A stretch of DNA of 64,000 bases from Corallococcus carmarthensis (GCF_003611695.1 NZ_RAWE01000024.1:1-64000), one strand, 5' to 3'. Counted from the stretch's first letter, positions 25,195-33,619 are shown. Translations and numbers: made by a program. Notes: generated from the sequence alone by a model not told the origin.

Positions 25195-25740
25195 CTACTT
25201 CTTCGCGGCGGGCTTCGCCTTCGCCTGCTCCGCCTGCTTCTTGAGGGCGAGCAGCGTCCCGCGGGCCCGCTGCGTGGACTTGCGGCGCAGGGCGGGGTCG
25301 TACTCGATGGCCTTGCCCAGGTCCTTCAGCCCTTCCGGCACCTTGCCGCGCCGCAGGAGGATTTCGCCGCGGCCCACCAGCGCGTCCACGTTGGAGCTGT
25401 TGAAGCGCAGGGCCTGGTCGTATGCCTCGAAGGCGTCATCCACCCGGTCCACCGTCATGTACGCGGCGCCCAGCTGCGCACGGAACACCGTGTCGTGCGG
25501 CGAGGCGGCCACCAGGCCTTCGAAGATCTGCAGCGCGACCTTCGTGCGGCCGGCCTGGAGCATCTGGTGGCCCGTGGCGGCGTACTTGTAGAGCCGATCG
25601 TTCGACAGCCCGAGGAACTGGCCGAGCGTGACCTCTCCCCGGATGAGTTCCTCCGCCAGCGGCGGTGCATCCTTCGGCCCGTCCTTGGGGGACTCGGCCT
25701 TGTTGCTCACGGCCTTGCTGCTTGCGGCCTTGCTGCTCAC
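25195..25740 (-). CDS. TPR protein resembling LcrH/SycD-type secretion chaperones
   Basis: 181 residues from GTG 25740, chosen because GAGG lies 8 bp upstream. After a Lys/Ser-rich tail come three TPR units (about 60-165): LYKYAATGHQMLQAGRTKVALQIFEGLVAASPHDTVF, RAQLGAAYMTVDRVDDAFEAYDQALRFN and VDALVGRGEILLRRGKVPEGLKDL. The preceding helix, ELIRGEVTLGQFLGLS, resembles the N-terminal region of class II type III secretion chaperones such as LcrH/SycD. It ends in a Lys/Ala-rich tail. It follows the DUF1521 gene by 57 bp on the same strand. A chaperone role is inference; a generic TPR protein is the alternative. Confidence 0.6.
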   Translation of the reverse strand: MSSKAASSKAVSNKAESPKDGPKDAPPLAEELIRGEVTLGQFLGLSNDRLYKYAATGHQMLQAGRTKVALQIFEGLVAASPHDTVFRAQLGAAYMTVDRVDDAFEAYDQALRFNSSNVDALVGRGEILLRRGKVPEGLKDLGKAIEYDPALRRKSTQRARGTLLALKKQAEQAKAKPAAKK

Positions 25741-25797
25741 GGGCACCTCACGCCGGGGGACCTGGTGCAAGCGCCCCCCGAAGTCAGCGGGTCAAGA

Positions 25798-26904
25798 TCA
25801 AACGAACAGGTTGCGCTTGACGATATCATTCAAGCGGCCGACGTCGTCGAGCGCGCCGAACATGTTCTTCACGCTGTCGAAGGCCTTCTGGATGCCCTCG
25901 CGGTGCTCGTCCTTGTCGTACTTGCCCAGGTCGTCCGCGCCCGTGAACGGGTTGAAGCCCAGCGCCTGGGTGTTGCCCAGCGCGTTGAAGGTCTTCGTGA
26001 CGGCCTCGGTGGCCTTGCTCAGCGCGTTGTCGCGGGTCGCGTCGAAGGTCGCCTTGTTGAACGTGGCCGAGCTGGTCTTGCCGTCCGCGCTGGAGATGGA
26101 CTTCTCGCTCAGCGTCATGAAGTCGCCGGTCTTGAACTTGTCCACGGTGCCATCGTTGCCCGTCACCTCGCGGCCCACGTAGGACCAGGAGGCCGTGGAG
26201 TCGCCCATGTTCAGGCGGTCCTCGATGTGCTTGGTGGTGAAGTCCGCGGAGGTCTCCCAGCCGTCCTTCGTGATGGGGCCGACCTTGCCCTTGCCCTTGT
26301 CGACGTCCGTGACCTGCACGTGGTCGTCGCCGCAGGTGATGTCGAGCTTGCCCGTCACCGTCATGCCGTTGCCGTACGGCACGGTGCCCACGTGGATCTG
26401 CGTGCCGTCACCCAGCACGAAGGTGGTGTCGCGCTTGAAGTCGAACTTGCCGCCGTCGCTCTCGTCGACGTGCGGGTCGCCCCAGATGCGGGTGCTCTTG
26501 CCGTCCGGGCCGGAGATCTTCCACTCCTGCGTGCCCAGCTGTTCAATCTTGTAGCCGCCCGGCGTGGTGATGACGCCGTTGTTGTCCACCTTGAGCTTGT
26601 CCGCGGGGCGCATCTGCGCCTCCCACTTCGGCGCCTCCGAGGGGAAGGCCCCGTTCGTCGCGTTCTGCTGCGCGTCGGACGTGGGCGACTGGCCGGTCAC
26701 GAACGCGCTGCCGTCGGCGGTCTTCGTGGAGGCAGGCTGCGCGGCCGCCTGCTTGAGCTGCGCATCGATGAGCGACAGCGCCTCGTTGGCGGTCGACTCG
26801 ATGAGCTTGATGTTCTTCGCCAGCTCCGCCTCGCTCAGGCCGGGGGCGTTGGTGTTGGTCTGGAGGACGCGCGCGCTGTTGCCGGTGGAGGTGATACCAG
26901 CCAT
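25798..26904 (-). CDS. DUF1521 (MIIA self-cleavage domain) protein, NopE-like
   Basis: 368 residues from MAGITSTGNSARVLQ, with GAGGGGAAG upstream. There is no signal peptide; the N-terminal ~95 residues are Gln/Ser/Thr/Ala-rich, as in type III secreted substrates. Residues about 92-200 match DUF1521: PKWEAQMRPADKLKVDNNGV, ISGPDGKSTRIWGDPHVDES, FDFKRDTTFVLGDGTQIHVG. The hexapeptide GDPHVD at 142-147 is the site after whose Asp the Bradyrhizobium effector NopE1 cleaves itself when calcium is present. The last ~110 residues are helical. It lies between the repeat protein and the TPR chaperone, all on the minus strand. Secretion route and target are unknown. Confidence 0.82.
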   Translation of the reverse strand: MAGITSTGNSARVLQTNTNAPGLSEAELAKNIKLIESTANEALSLIDAQLKQAAAQPASTKTADGSAFVTGQSPTSDAQQNATNGAFPSEAPKWEAQMRPADKLKVDNNGVITTPGGYKIEQLGTQEWKISGPDGKSTRIWGDPHVDESDGGKFDFKRDTTFVLGDGTQIHVGTVPYGNGMTVTGKLDITCGDDHVQVTDVDKGKGKVGPITKDGWETSADFTTKHIEDRLNMGDSTASWSYVGREVTGNDGTVDKFKTGDFMTLSEKSISSADGKTSSATFNKATFDATRDNALSKATEAVTKTFNALGNTQALGFNPFTGADDLGKYDKDEHREGIQKAFDSVKNMFGALDDVGRLNDIVKRNLFV

Positions 26905-27063
26905 GTCTTCCCCTCGATGATGGGCGCGCCTCAAGAGGCGCGGGGTGTCTGAAACGGGATTATCCAGAGCCCGCGATCAGAAGTTGTGCCTACACGGTGA
27001 ATTTCAGCAGGGAGGGAACCGGAGCGCCAGTCCCGGCAGGAGGCTGGCGCCAAGCCCGCGAAA

Positions 27064-28467
27064 CTACTGGTTATCCAGCGCGGTGCGCAGGCCGGTGAGG
27101 AAGGCGTACTTGATGGCGGTGGCGCTCTGCTTGTCGTCCGCCATCTTGGTGGCCATCTGCATCCAGGCTTTGATCTCCGTGTCGCCGGGGGGCCGGGAGT
27201 TGGGCCCCAGGACCTCGCGGAAGGCCTCGAGCAGCACGCGGGTCAGCGTGCCCCGGTCCGTCTTGTCCAGGCCGTCGCGGGCCTCGCGCATCATGGACGG
27301 CAGCGTGTTCTTCACGCCGGAGGCGTTCAGCTTGTTGTCGTCCACCAGCTTCTTGGCCTCCTTCTCCCAGTGGGCCAACTCCGAGGGATTGGGGTCGCGG
27401 CCGTAGGTGTTCTTGAAGGCGTCCTTCGCCAGCCGGCTCAAGGTGGCGGCGTCCGTCTTGTCCAGGCCGTCGCGCACGTCGCGCATCATGGCCGGCAGCG
27501 TGTTCTTCACGCCGGTGGCGTTCATCTTGTTGTCGTCCACCAGCTTCTTGGCCTCCTTCTCCCAGCGGGCCATCTCGGTGGGGTTGGGCTCACGGCCGAA
27601 GGTGGTCTTGAAGGCGTCCTTGGCCAGGTTGCGCAGGGTGGCGGCGTCCGTCTTGTCCAGGCCGTCACGCACGTCGCGCATCATGGAGGGCAGCGTGGTC
27701 TTCACGCCGGTGGCGCTCATCTTCTGGTCGTCCACCAGCTTCTTGGCCTCCCCTTCCCACCGGGCCAGCTCGCTGGCGTTGGGCTCGCGGCCGAAGACGG
27801 ACTTGAAGGTCTCCTTCGCCAGGCCGCGCAGCGCGGCGGGGTCGGTCTTGTCCAGGCCGTCGCGCACCTCTCGCATCATGGAGGGGAGGTTGTACTTGAT
27901 GGAGATGGCGTCCATCCCCTTGTCCGCCAGCTTCTGGGCTTCGTTGACCCACCGGCTGAGCTCGTCTCCACCGGGGGCCCGGCCGAAGGTGGTCTTGAAG
28001 GTCTCGACCGCCAGGTTGCGCAGCTCGGCCGCGCCAGGCTTCACGGTGGTGCCGGCCTGGATGGCGCGGAGCTTCTCGATGACGGCGTATTTGATCTCCG
28101 TGGCGTTCTTGCCCTTGCCGGCGAGCTCGTTCGCGAGGTTGATCATCTCCCTGCGCTCGCTGGTGGTGGGGACGCGGCCGATCTGCTGGTAGGCCTCGGT
28201 CACCTTGGTGTCGATGGCGGACGGGCTGGGCCGGCTGTCAGGCAGCAGCGGCCCCTTGGGCGCGGGGGCCGCCTGCGCCGTGACGTAGCTGGTCCGCGCC
28301 ACGTCCGCCGTCGGAGCCGCCGCGGGGGTCGCCGCCACCGCCTGCGTGGCGGTCAGCTGCTGAAAGCTTTGCAGGAATTGGAGTTCCGTTGCCTGTCCCG
28401 ACTTCACCGGTGTCTGGGTCTGGGAACTGGAAGGAACAGCATTGAGCGCGCGCTCGGTAATCTTCAC
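27064..28467 (-). CDS. Protein with tandem ~65-residue helical repeats (DUF4214-like)
   Basis: 467 residues without signal peptide; the N-terminal ~80 residues are Gln/Thr/Ala/Pro-rich. From about 85 onward there are six repeats. The four central ones (64-65 residues, ~195 bp) are nearly identical, with the consensus LAK-(E/D)-FK-FGREPN-SELARWE, EAKKLVDD, TLPSMMRDVRDGLDKTD. The first and last are diverged. The pattern (aromatic)-GR-P-x3-E-x2-W-x5-L-G resembles DUF4214, a domain common in secreted and surface proteins. At least three repeats keep high DNA identity, so recombination between copies is possible. It heads the run that includes the DUF1521 and TPR genes. Confidence 0.72.
   Translation of the reverse strand: MKITERALNAVPSSSQTQTPVKSGQATELQFLQSFQQLTATQAVAATPAAAPTADVARTSYVTAQAAPAPKGPLLPDSRPSPSAIDTKVTEAYQQIGRVPTTSERREMINLANELAGKGKNATEIKYAVIEKLRAIQAGTTVKPGAAELRNLAVETFKTTFGRAPGGDELSRWVNEAQKLADKGMDAISIKYNLPSMMREVRDGLDKTDPAALRGLAKETFKSVFGREPNASELARWEGEAKKLVDDQKMSATGVKTTLPSMMRDVRDGLDKTDAATLRNLAKDAFKTTFGREPNPTEMARWEKEAKKLVDDNKMNATGVKNTLPAMMRDVRDGLDKTDAATLSRLAKDAFKNTYGRDPNPSELAHWEKEAKKLVDDNKLNASGVKNTLPSMMREARDGLDKTDRGTLTRVLLEAFREVLGPNSRPPGDTEIKAWMQMATKMADDKQSATAIKYAFLTGLRTALDNQ
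27251..28030 (-). repeat. Four tandem ~195-bp coding repeats
   Basis: In-frame repeats inside the helical repeat protein. Each contains the minus-strand equivalents of FGREPN, EAKKLVDD and DGLDKTD at a period of 192-195 bp. Long stretches are near-identical, for example the plus-strand GTCTTGTCCAGGCCGTC, which recurs at about 27260, 27455, 27650 and 27845. Copy number may vary between strains. Confidence 0.8.
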
Positions 28468-28744
28468 GGAATCTCCTTGGGAACAGCGGGAGTCCTCCCC
28501 CGTCTTCGATTATCCCAGGATACCCAGCAAAGTTGTCCTAAGCGCAAGAACCGGAAATTTCTACAGGAAATGCAAAGAAAATCGATGTCTGGCATCCCCC
28601 GGGTGGGCGCTTGTGTTGTGCATTGCCACACAACGCAACGCATCAACAAAGACGCACAGGCCAGACGTCTGCTTGCTTGCCGGTGAGGGCATGGCCCGCG
28701 CGCTCAAGCTGCGTCAGTCATTGCGCAAGGGCCGGACCGTCTGC
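28468..28744. other. Intergenic region upstream of the repeat-protein gene
   Basis: 277 bp between two minus-strand genes. It is noticeably richer in A and T than its surroundings near 28505-28600, as expected for the promoter of the repeat-protein gene. I see no convincing -35/-10 pair, palindrome or open frame. Confidence 0.4.
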
Positions 28745-30439
28745 TCACGGGGTGCCGGAGCCGGGGCGGTGGTGGGCCAGCGGGTCTTGCTTCGTCTCCA
28801 CGCACCTGGCGCCCTGCGCCTGGGCCCTGCGGACCCGTGCATCGCAGTGCTGCCACGCTCCAGCGGGCGTGGCGAAATGCCCACCCAGGTGGACGCCGCA
28901 GGAGGGGGTGTGTCCCCAGATGTCGCCCTGCAGCCAGTAGAGGAACGTCTCCGTCATTTCCCCTCCCCTCGAGCAGGCGATGTAGTGCGGCTTGCCATCC
29001 GCCTGGAAGAACGCGCTCGTCGTCGCGTTCGGGACCTGTATTTTCGGCGGAAGGACGGTCTCGAAGCGCGCCTGGAAGGCCGGCACCCGGGTGCCATCCG
29101 CCGCGAGCCGGAGAGGCGGCGTCACCTTCTGACCCGCGAGCTCGTCAAAGAGGCCATGCACCACCACCGACCCGTCCGGCATCGCCGCCACCAGCGAGAG
29201 GAAGCCCGAGGTGTCGGGGTTCTGCTTCACGGCCTCGGCCGCCTTGCGGTAGCGCAGCCCCGTGCCAAGCCCCGCCTGGAACCGGGCATCCACTGAACCG
29301 TCCGCCTTCAAGCGCACCAGGCCCGGAGCGCGCCAGGGGCCCTGCGGCGGATCCACCACGGGGATGTTGTTCTGGGCCAGGACGATGGACCCGCCCGGTC
29401 CCATCCCCATCTGCGGCACGAACATGAAGCGGCCCTGGGGATACTCCCCCTCCTGCCGGAAGGGCTGAAAGGCAGGGTCGAGCCGTCCGCCGGACGTCAG
29501 ACGCACGACGTGCGCGCGCGTGTCCCCCTGGGAGAGCTCCCCCACCCCAACGACCGAGCCGCCTGGCCCCGGGGCGATGAGGCTCAACTCGAGACCGCCC
29601 TCGTCCTCCATCAGCCAGGAGATGAGGGGCGTGTTGAAGCGCGTGTCGGGCTTCCATTCCGCGTTGAGCGCGAGCACGGGAATTTCGGTCCGGCGTCCCT
29701 CCGCGATGAACCGGCCGCTCAGGAAGAGGCCTCCATCAGCGCGCGCGCGGACCTGCTTCAACACGTACCAGCCCAGCCGCAGCTGCCTCAGGTTTGAGTC
29801 GAAGCGCTGGGCGCGGTCGAGGGCGCCGTCGGGGGTGAAGCGCAGCAGCCACAGCGGCGCCTCCTTCAGGTACGCCTCATCGGGCGTCGACGCCGCGACG
29901 ATGAGCCGCGACTTCGCATCCACCTCCGCGGTGATGATGAATGACGAAGCGCCCACCTTCTCGAGCAGCGCCTGCTGGACCTTCTGATTGAAGGCCTCGG
30001 CCCGGGCGCCTTTCGCCGTGTGGCGGATGAGCACGTGGGCCACGTCCGCGGGCCCGCTCTCGCCGCTGGGCGCCTTCGCGTCGCGGGAATGGTACGTGGC
30101 GATGTAGCCGCCGGAAGGCACGGCGAGCAGTTGCACGAGCTCCTTCATCCGGTCCCGGTCGGACGCGGCTTCGAGCGCCACGGACACCGGCGACGTGTCG
30201 CGTTTGCCCAAGGCGTCGATGACCACGAGGCTGCCTACGGGCTCGCCGTTCAGCCGGTTGCAGGTGTGCCCCACCACGCCCCAGGCGCCCTTGGGCGCGG
30301 GCACCAGGGCCACGAGCTCGCAGTCTTCATTCGGCGCGTTGAACTTGTCATAGGGCGACCAGATCTCTTCCTCGGCGAAGGCCGCACCGCTCAGCGCCAG
30401 CACGAGCAGCGCCGTGCCCGCATTCCTCAAAGCCATCAT
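28745..30439 (-). CDS. Secreted beta-propeller protein (delta-60-repeat-like)
   Basis: 564 residues from MMALRNAGTALL, with GGGAG 6 bp upstream. The signal peptide ends LSGAAFA. Several segments follow the delta-60/WD-like pattern: LLRFTPDGALDRAQRFDSNL, VVRLTSGGRLDPAFQPF, LVRLKADGSVDARFQAGLG and LRLAADGTRVPAFQARF, each a blade holding an Asp-Gly turn and an A-F tail. This predicts a beta-propeller in the periplasm or outside the cell. Cysteines near the C-terminus (ACSRG, PSCGVHL, HCDARV) could form disulfides. The function is unknown. Confidence 0.75.
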   Translation of the reverse strand: MMALRNAGTALLVLALSGAAFAEEEIWSPYDKFNAPNEDCELVALVPAPKGAWGVVGHTCNRLNGEPVGSLVVIDALGKRDTSPVSVALEAASDRDRMKELVQLLAVPSGGYIATYHSRDAKAPSGESGPADVAHVLIRHTAKGARAEAFNQKVQQALLEKVGASSFIITAEVDAKSRLIVAASTPDEAYLKEAPLWLLRFTPDGALDRAQRFDSNLRQLRLGWYVLKQVRARADGGLFLSGRFIAEGRRTEIPVLALNAEWKPDTRFNTPLISWLMEDEGGLELSLIAPGPGGSVVGVGELSQGDTRAHVVRLTSGGRLDPAFQPFRQEGEYPQGRFMFVPQMGMGPGGSIVLAQNNIPVVDPPQGPWRAPGLVRLKADGSVDARFQAGLGTGLRYRKAAEAVKQNPDTSGFLSLVAAMPDGSVVVHGLFDELAGQKVTPPLRLAADGTRVPAFQARFETVLPPKIQVPNATTSAFFQADGKPHYIACSRGGEMTETFLYWLQGDIWGHTPSCGVHLGGHFATPAGAWQHCDARVRRAQAQGARCVETKQDPLAHHRPGSGTP

Positions 30440-30485
30440 CACGCGCTCCCGTCCGGGTCCAGGCCGCGCCATCGTGGCACGGGGT

Positions 30486-30914
30486 CTACCGCCGCGGAGC
30501 CTGCTTCCTTCGCGCGCCCATCGCGCCTGACGCGGCGCCCCGCAGGAGTCGGCGGAAGGTGGGGCATTCCATATGACTGGGCGCGGAACAGGCCGCGGCG
30601 TGGCGCAGGCCGTCGCGCATCGCGCTCAGCTCACGGATGGTCTTGTCCAGTTGCTCCGCCCTGTCCGCGAGCATCCGCCGGTCGATGCGCGGATGGCCGT
30701 CCGGCGCGAACATGCGCGCGATCTCGTCGAGCGAGAAACCGGCCGCGCGCCCCATGGCAATCAACGCCAGCCGCTCCAGCACGCCGGGTTCGAACAGGCG
30801 GCGAAGACCCCGCCTGCCACTGGAGGCGATCAGCCCCTTCTCCTCATAGAACCGCAGCGTCGAGGCAGGAACGCCGGAGCGCCGCGCCACCTCCGTGATG
30901 TCCAGTGCCGTCAT
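30486..30914 (-). CDS. MerR family transcriptional regulator
   Basis: 142 residues from MTALDITEVARRSGVPAS, the usual MerR start; the longer open frame upstream is antisense to the methyltransferase gene. The HTH_MerR domain is complete (DITEVARRSGVPASTLRFYEEKGLI, then the wing RRLFEPGVLERLALIAMGRAAGFSLDEI). A dimerisation helix follows, then a short tail with only two cysteines (CSAPSHMEC), unlike the four-Cys [2Fe-2S] cluster of SoxR. The divergent gene is a methyltransferase. The intergenic SoxR-like palindrome with MerR-type 19-bp promoter spacing points to auto- and target regulation. Confidence 0.9.
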   Translation of the reverse strand: MTALDITEVARRSGVPASTLRFYEEKGLIASSGRRGLRRLFEPGVLERLALIAMGRAAGFSLDEIARMFAPDGHPRIDRRMLADRAEQLDKTIRELSAMRDGLRHAAACSAPSHMECPTFRRLLRGAASGAMGARRKQAPRR

Positions 30915-30918
30915 CCTC

Positions 30919-30949
30919 TTGACCTCAAGTCGACTTGAAGTGGCACCCT
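30919..30949 (+). promoter_or_regulatory. MerR-class promoter/operator with SoxR-like palindrome
   Basis: CCTCAAGTCGACTTGAAG (30923-30940) contains the perfect palindrome TCAAGTCGACTTGA (30925-30938) and closely resembles the SoxR box of soxS. On the plus strand a TTGACC -35 element (30919-30924) and a poor -10 (30944-30949) are 19 bp apart, the extended spacing that MerR-family activators correct. It lies between merR-type gene and methyltransferase. Confidence 0.7.
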
Positions 30950-30989
30950 GCGGCTTCTGGTTCATGAAGGCAAGCAGGAGGAGACGCCC

Positions 30990-31853
30990 ATGGATGACAC
31001 GCGCAAGCCCGAGGATGAGCAGACAAAGCTTTGGAATGGCTCCGCCGGATGGGCCTGGGTCGAGACACAGGAGGTGCTCGATTCGATGTTCAGGCCGTTT
31101 GAAGACCTGCTCGTGGAGGCGGCCGTCGCCCGCTCCGCGCGCCGGGTGCTCGACGTCGGCTGCGGCACGGGCGGCACCACGCTCGCGGTCGCCAGGCGGC
31201 TCGGTGAGCAGGGGCGCTGCACTGGCGTCGACATCTCGGAGCCCATGGTCGCCGCCGCCCGGACCCGCGCCGAACGGGAAGGCACTCCGGCACGCTTCAT
31301 CCGAGCCAACGCGCAGCTCCATGCCTTCGAGCCCGCGAGCTTCGACCTGCTCCTCTCGCGCTTCGGCGTCATGTTCTTCGACGACTCCGTCCAGGCCTTC
31401 GCGAACCTGCGGCGTGCCGCGCGGGATGACGCCGGGCTCCTGTTCATCGCCTGGAGGAGCCCCGCGGAAAATCCGTTCATGACGACGGCCGAGCGTGCCG
31501 CGGCGCCGCTCATGCCGAACCTCCCCGCCCGCCGGCCGGACGCGCCAGGGCAGTTCGCCTTCGCGGACTCGCACCGGGTCCACCGCATCCTGGAGGAGAG
31601 CGGCTGGTCAGGAATCGACATCCAGCCGCTGGATGTGACCTGCACCCTGTCTGAGCGGGAGCTGGTCCGTTACTTCACCCGGCTCGGTCCCGTCGGCCGG
31701 TTCCTGCACGAAGCGGACGAGCGGACCCGCACCCGGGTCATCGAAACGGTCCGCGCCGCCTTCGAGCCCTATGTGTTTGGGACGGAGGTCCGGTTCACCG
31801 CGGCCTGCTGGAAGGTCGGCGCCCGAGCGCCAGCCGCCCGTCACTCCCGATAG
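30990..31853 (+). CDS. Class I SAM-dependent methyltransferase
   Basis: 287 residues. The Rossmann methyltransferase motifs are in order: motif I VLDVGCGTGGTTLAVARRL (about 52-71), the acidic post-I residue in GVDISEPMVAAAR, motif II/III FDLLLSRFGVMFFDD, and FIAWRSPAENPFM. It is UbiE/COQ5-like in overall form and acts in the cytoplasm, probably on a small molecule. The start has AGGAGGAG upstream. It is under the MerR-type operator; its last 13 bp overlap the convergent hydrolase gene. The substrate is not known. Confidence 0.88.
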   Translation: MDDTRKPEDEQTKLWNGSAGWAWVETQEVLDSMFRPFEDLLVEAAVARSARRVLDVGCGTGGTTLAVARRLGEQGRCTGVDISEPMVAAARTRAEREGTPARFIRANAQLHAFEPASFDLLLSRFGVMFFDDSVQAFANLRRAARDDAGLLFIAWRSPAENPFMTTAERAAAPLMPNLPARRPDAPGQFAFADSHRVHRILEESGWSGIDIQPLDVTCTLSERELVRYFTRLGPVGRFLHEADERTRTRVIETVRAAFEPYVFGTEVRFTAACWKVGARAPAARHSR

Positions 31854-32578
31854 AGGGTGCGGCTCAGGAAGCCGAGCGCCCGGCCCCACGCGTTGTTCCA
31901 GTCCTCCGCCCGCATGGTGTGGTCCGACTCCGGGTACTCGTAGTGGCTGACGTGCGAGCCCAGGCCGGGGAACTCCCCCCAGAGACGGTGCGCGAAGTCC
32001 CGGGCCTGATGCGCGGGGACGAGCTGATCCCTCCCCGCGTTCAGCAGGAGCAAGGGATTGCGCGCGCAGTCCCAGGGGCGGTGGACGGGCGCGTCCTGCA
32101 TCAGCCAGCGCAGCTCGTCCGTCACGTGGCCATCCCGCGGCGTCCAGTCCGGCGAGCCAAGGATGGACACCGTCGCCTGGACGCGGGCGTCCCGGGCCGC
32201 CACGGCCAGCGCGGTGTATGCGCCGAACGACACACCCACGAGCCCGATGGGCCCATGGCCCTCGGCCACCACATGGTCGATGACCCGTGACACCTCCGGG
32301 ACGGCCTCGCGGATGAAGTACAGCAGGCGCGCGTGGTAGTCCGTCGGGCCCAGCGAGGGCATCCCGTCGAGCCAGCCGTCGCGCCGGGCGCCATGGTGCG
32401 GGGCGTCCATGCCGACGGCGGCCATGCCCCACGTCGCGAGCGCATCCAACTCCCCGCGCTGCGCGTCGGCATTCGAGAACAGCCCATGCAGCACGATGAC
32501 AGCGGGGCCGGGCCGGGGCTCGTGGTGCACCTTGAGGACGGGGATGTGACCGTCCACGTGGAAGCGGTGTGATTGCAT
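31841..32578 (-). CDS. Alpha/beta hydrolase (dienelactone hydrolase/S9-like)
   Basis: 245 residues from MQSHRFHVDG; an upstream ATG at 32602 is possible. The alpha/beta-hydrolase core is complete: VIVLHGLFSNAD (oxyanion HG), MDAPHHGARRDG, nucleophile elbow GVSFGAY with Ser117, acid Asp184 in NAGRDQLVP and His220 in ESDHTM. The form suits a cytoplasmic esterase or peptidase. It converges on the methyltransferase with a 13-bp overlap, so the two transcripts are antisense at their ends. Confidence 0.85.
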   Translation of the reverse strand: MQSHRFHVDGHIPVLKVHHEPRPGPAVIVLHGLFSNADAQRGELDALATWGMAAVGMDAPHHGARRDGWLDGMPSLGPTDYHARLLYFIREAVPEVSRVIDHVVAEGHGPIGLVGVSFGAYTALAVAARDARVQATVSILGSPDWTPRDGHVTDELRWLMQDAPVHRPWDCARNPLLLLNAGRDQLVPAHQARDFAHRLWGEFPGLGSHVSHYEYPESDHTMRAEDWNNAWGRALGFLSRTLYRE

Positions 32579-32712
32579 GGCTGAAACAAGCGATCCGTAC
32601 ATGCGGCAAGCAGGAGACACGCGCTCCGTGAAACCACGAGCCCGCATCATGGGGGCCCATGAGAAATCGTGGCGTGTTGGCAGGTATTTCCACACTCGCG
32701 AGTTAGGTTCGC

Positions 32713-32741
32713 TTGACTACAATTTCTCGTTTTATTGGATT
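32713..32741 (+). promoter_or_regulatory. Possible sigma-70-type promoter for the HEIGH protease
   Basis: TTGACT (32713-32718), a 17-bp AT-rich spacer and TGGATT (32736-32741). This is the most AT-rich part of the 260-bp gap between the hydrolase and the protease gene, about 100 bp upstream of the ATG. The -35 matches five of six, the -10 three of six. Nothing else is evident in the gap. Confidence 0.4.
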
Positions 32742-32838
32742 CCACGAATAGAACCCTCTAAAACATCGACAGTCCATCCCGGCGCTCCCGTACTGGGACC
32801 GGGAGCTGGGCTGATCCACGTCAAGAGGGGCGACGAAC

Positions 32839-33606
32839 ATGTTCAAGAAGGCTGCTGTCCTCGTGGTGAGCTGTGGCGCGCTGCTGACGGCCTGCGGTGG
32901 CGATGCGCAGAGCGAGAATGAGGAGATCGTCTCCAACCTGATCGAGGCTGGCTTTCCGGCCAGCGACATCATGGTCGTCGACAACGCGGTGTACGTGGGG
33001 CGCGACGCTCACGTGAGCCTGGATGCCTCCCGGGAGATGCTCCAGGCCGGCAGTGAGACGGCGGAGCAGTACCGGACGACCAACCTCGTCGGCACCAGCG
33101 TGACGAAGATCTGCGTCATCCCCACCGCCCAGTTCAACAGCTACAGCCGCCTCAGCGCGGGGCTCGACCTGGCCATCGAGAACTACAACAGCCAGGGGCT
33201 GCGCATCACCTTCGCGCGCGGCTCGGCGTCCGACTGCACCGCGACCATCTCCGCGAAGACGACCAGCGGTGTCGGCGGCTCGTCCGGCTTCCCCAAGGGC
33301 GGCAAGCCCTACGGCACCCTCAACATCGGCGTCGGGCTGCAGGACTACAGCGTGGACGTGAACGAGCACGTCATCACCCACGAGATTGGCCACACCATCG
33401 GGTTCCGCCACACGGACTACTACGACCGGTCCATCAGCTGCGGCACCGGCGGCGACGAAGGCGCGTCCAACGTGGGCGCCATCCACATCCCCGGGACGCC
33501 GACCACCGCCACGCGGGGCGGCTCGGTGATGAACTCCTGCTTCAGCTCGAACGAAAGCGGCGAGTGGAGCAGCTCCGACCGCACGGCGCTGGACTACCTC
33601 TACTAG
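32839..33606 (+). CDS. M57-family HEIGH metalloprotease lipoprotein
   Basis: 255 residues with a lipoprotein signal ending LTA-C (Cys19). A pro-like region precedes a metzincin-type catalytic core: H181-E-I-G-H185-TIGFRH191 supplies three zinc ligands and the catalytic Glu. Downstream GGSVMNSC is the Met-turn segment. This is the dual-action HEIGH peptidase family (M57), common in myxobacteria and thought to act outside the cell in predation or matrix remodelling. It is followed by a strong bidirectional hairpin. It is apparently monocistronic. Confidence 0.88.
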   Translation: MFKKAAVLVVSCGALLTACGGDAQSENEEIVSNLIEAGFPASDIMVVDNAVYVGRDAHVSLDASREMLQAGSETAEQYRTTNLVGTSVTKICVIPTAQFNSYSRLSAGLDLAIENYNSQGLRITFARGSASDCTATISAKTTSGVGGSSGFPKGGKPYGTLNIGVGLQDYSVDVNEHVITHEIGHTIGFRHTDYYDRSISCGTGGDEGASNVGAIHIPGTPTTATRGGSVMNSCFSSNESGEWSSSDRTALDYLY

Positions 33607-33619
33607 CGCGGGCCGTGCG

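Noticed and set aside
27251-28030. CRISPR-like array
   Set aside because: The repeats are 195 bp, in frame and coding, with no spacers of the usual length.
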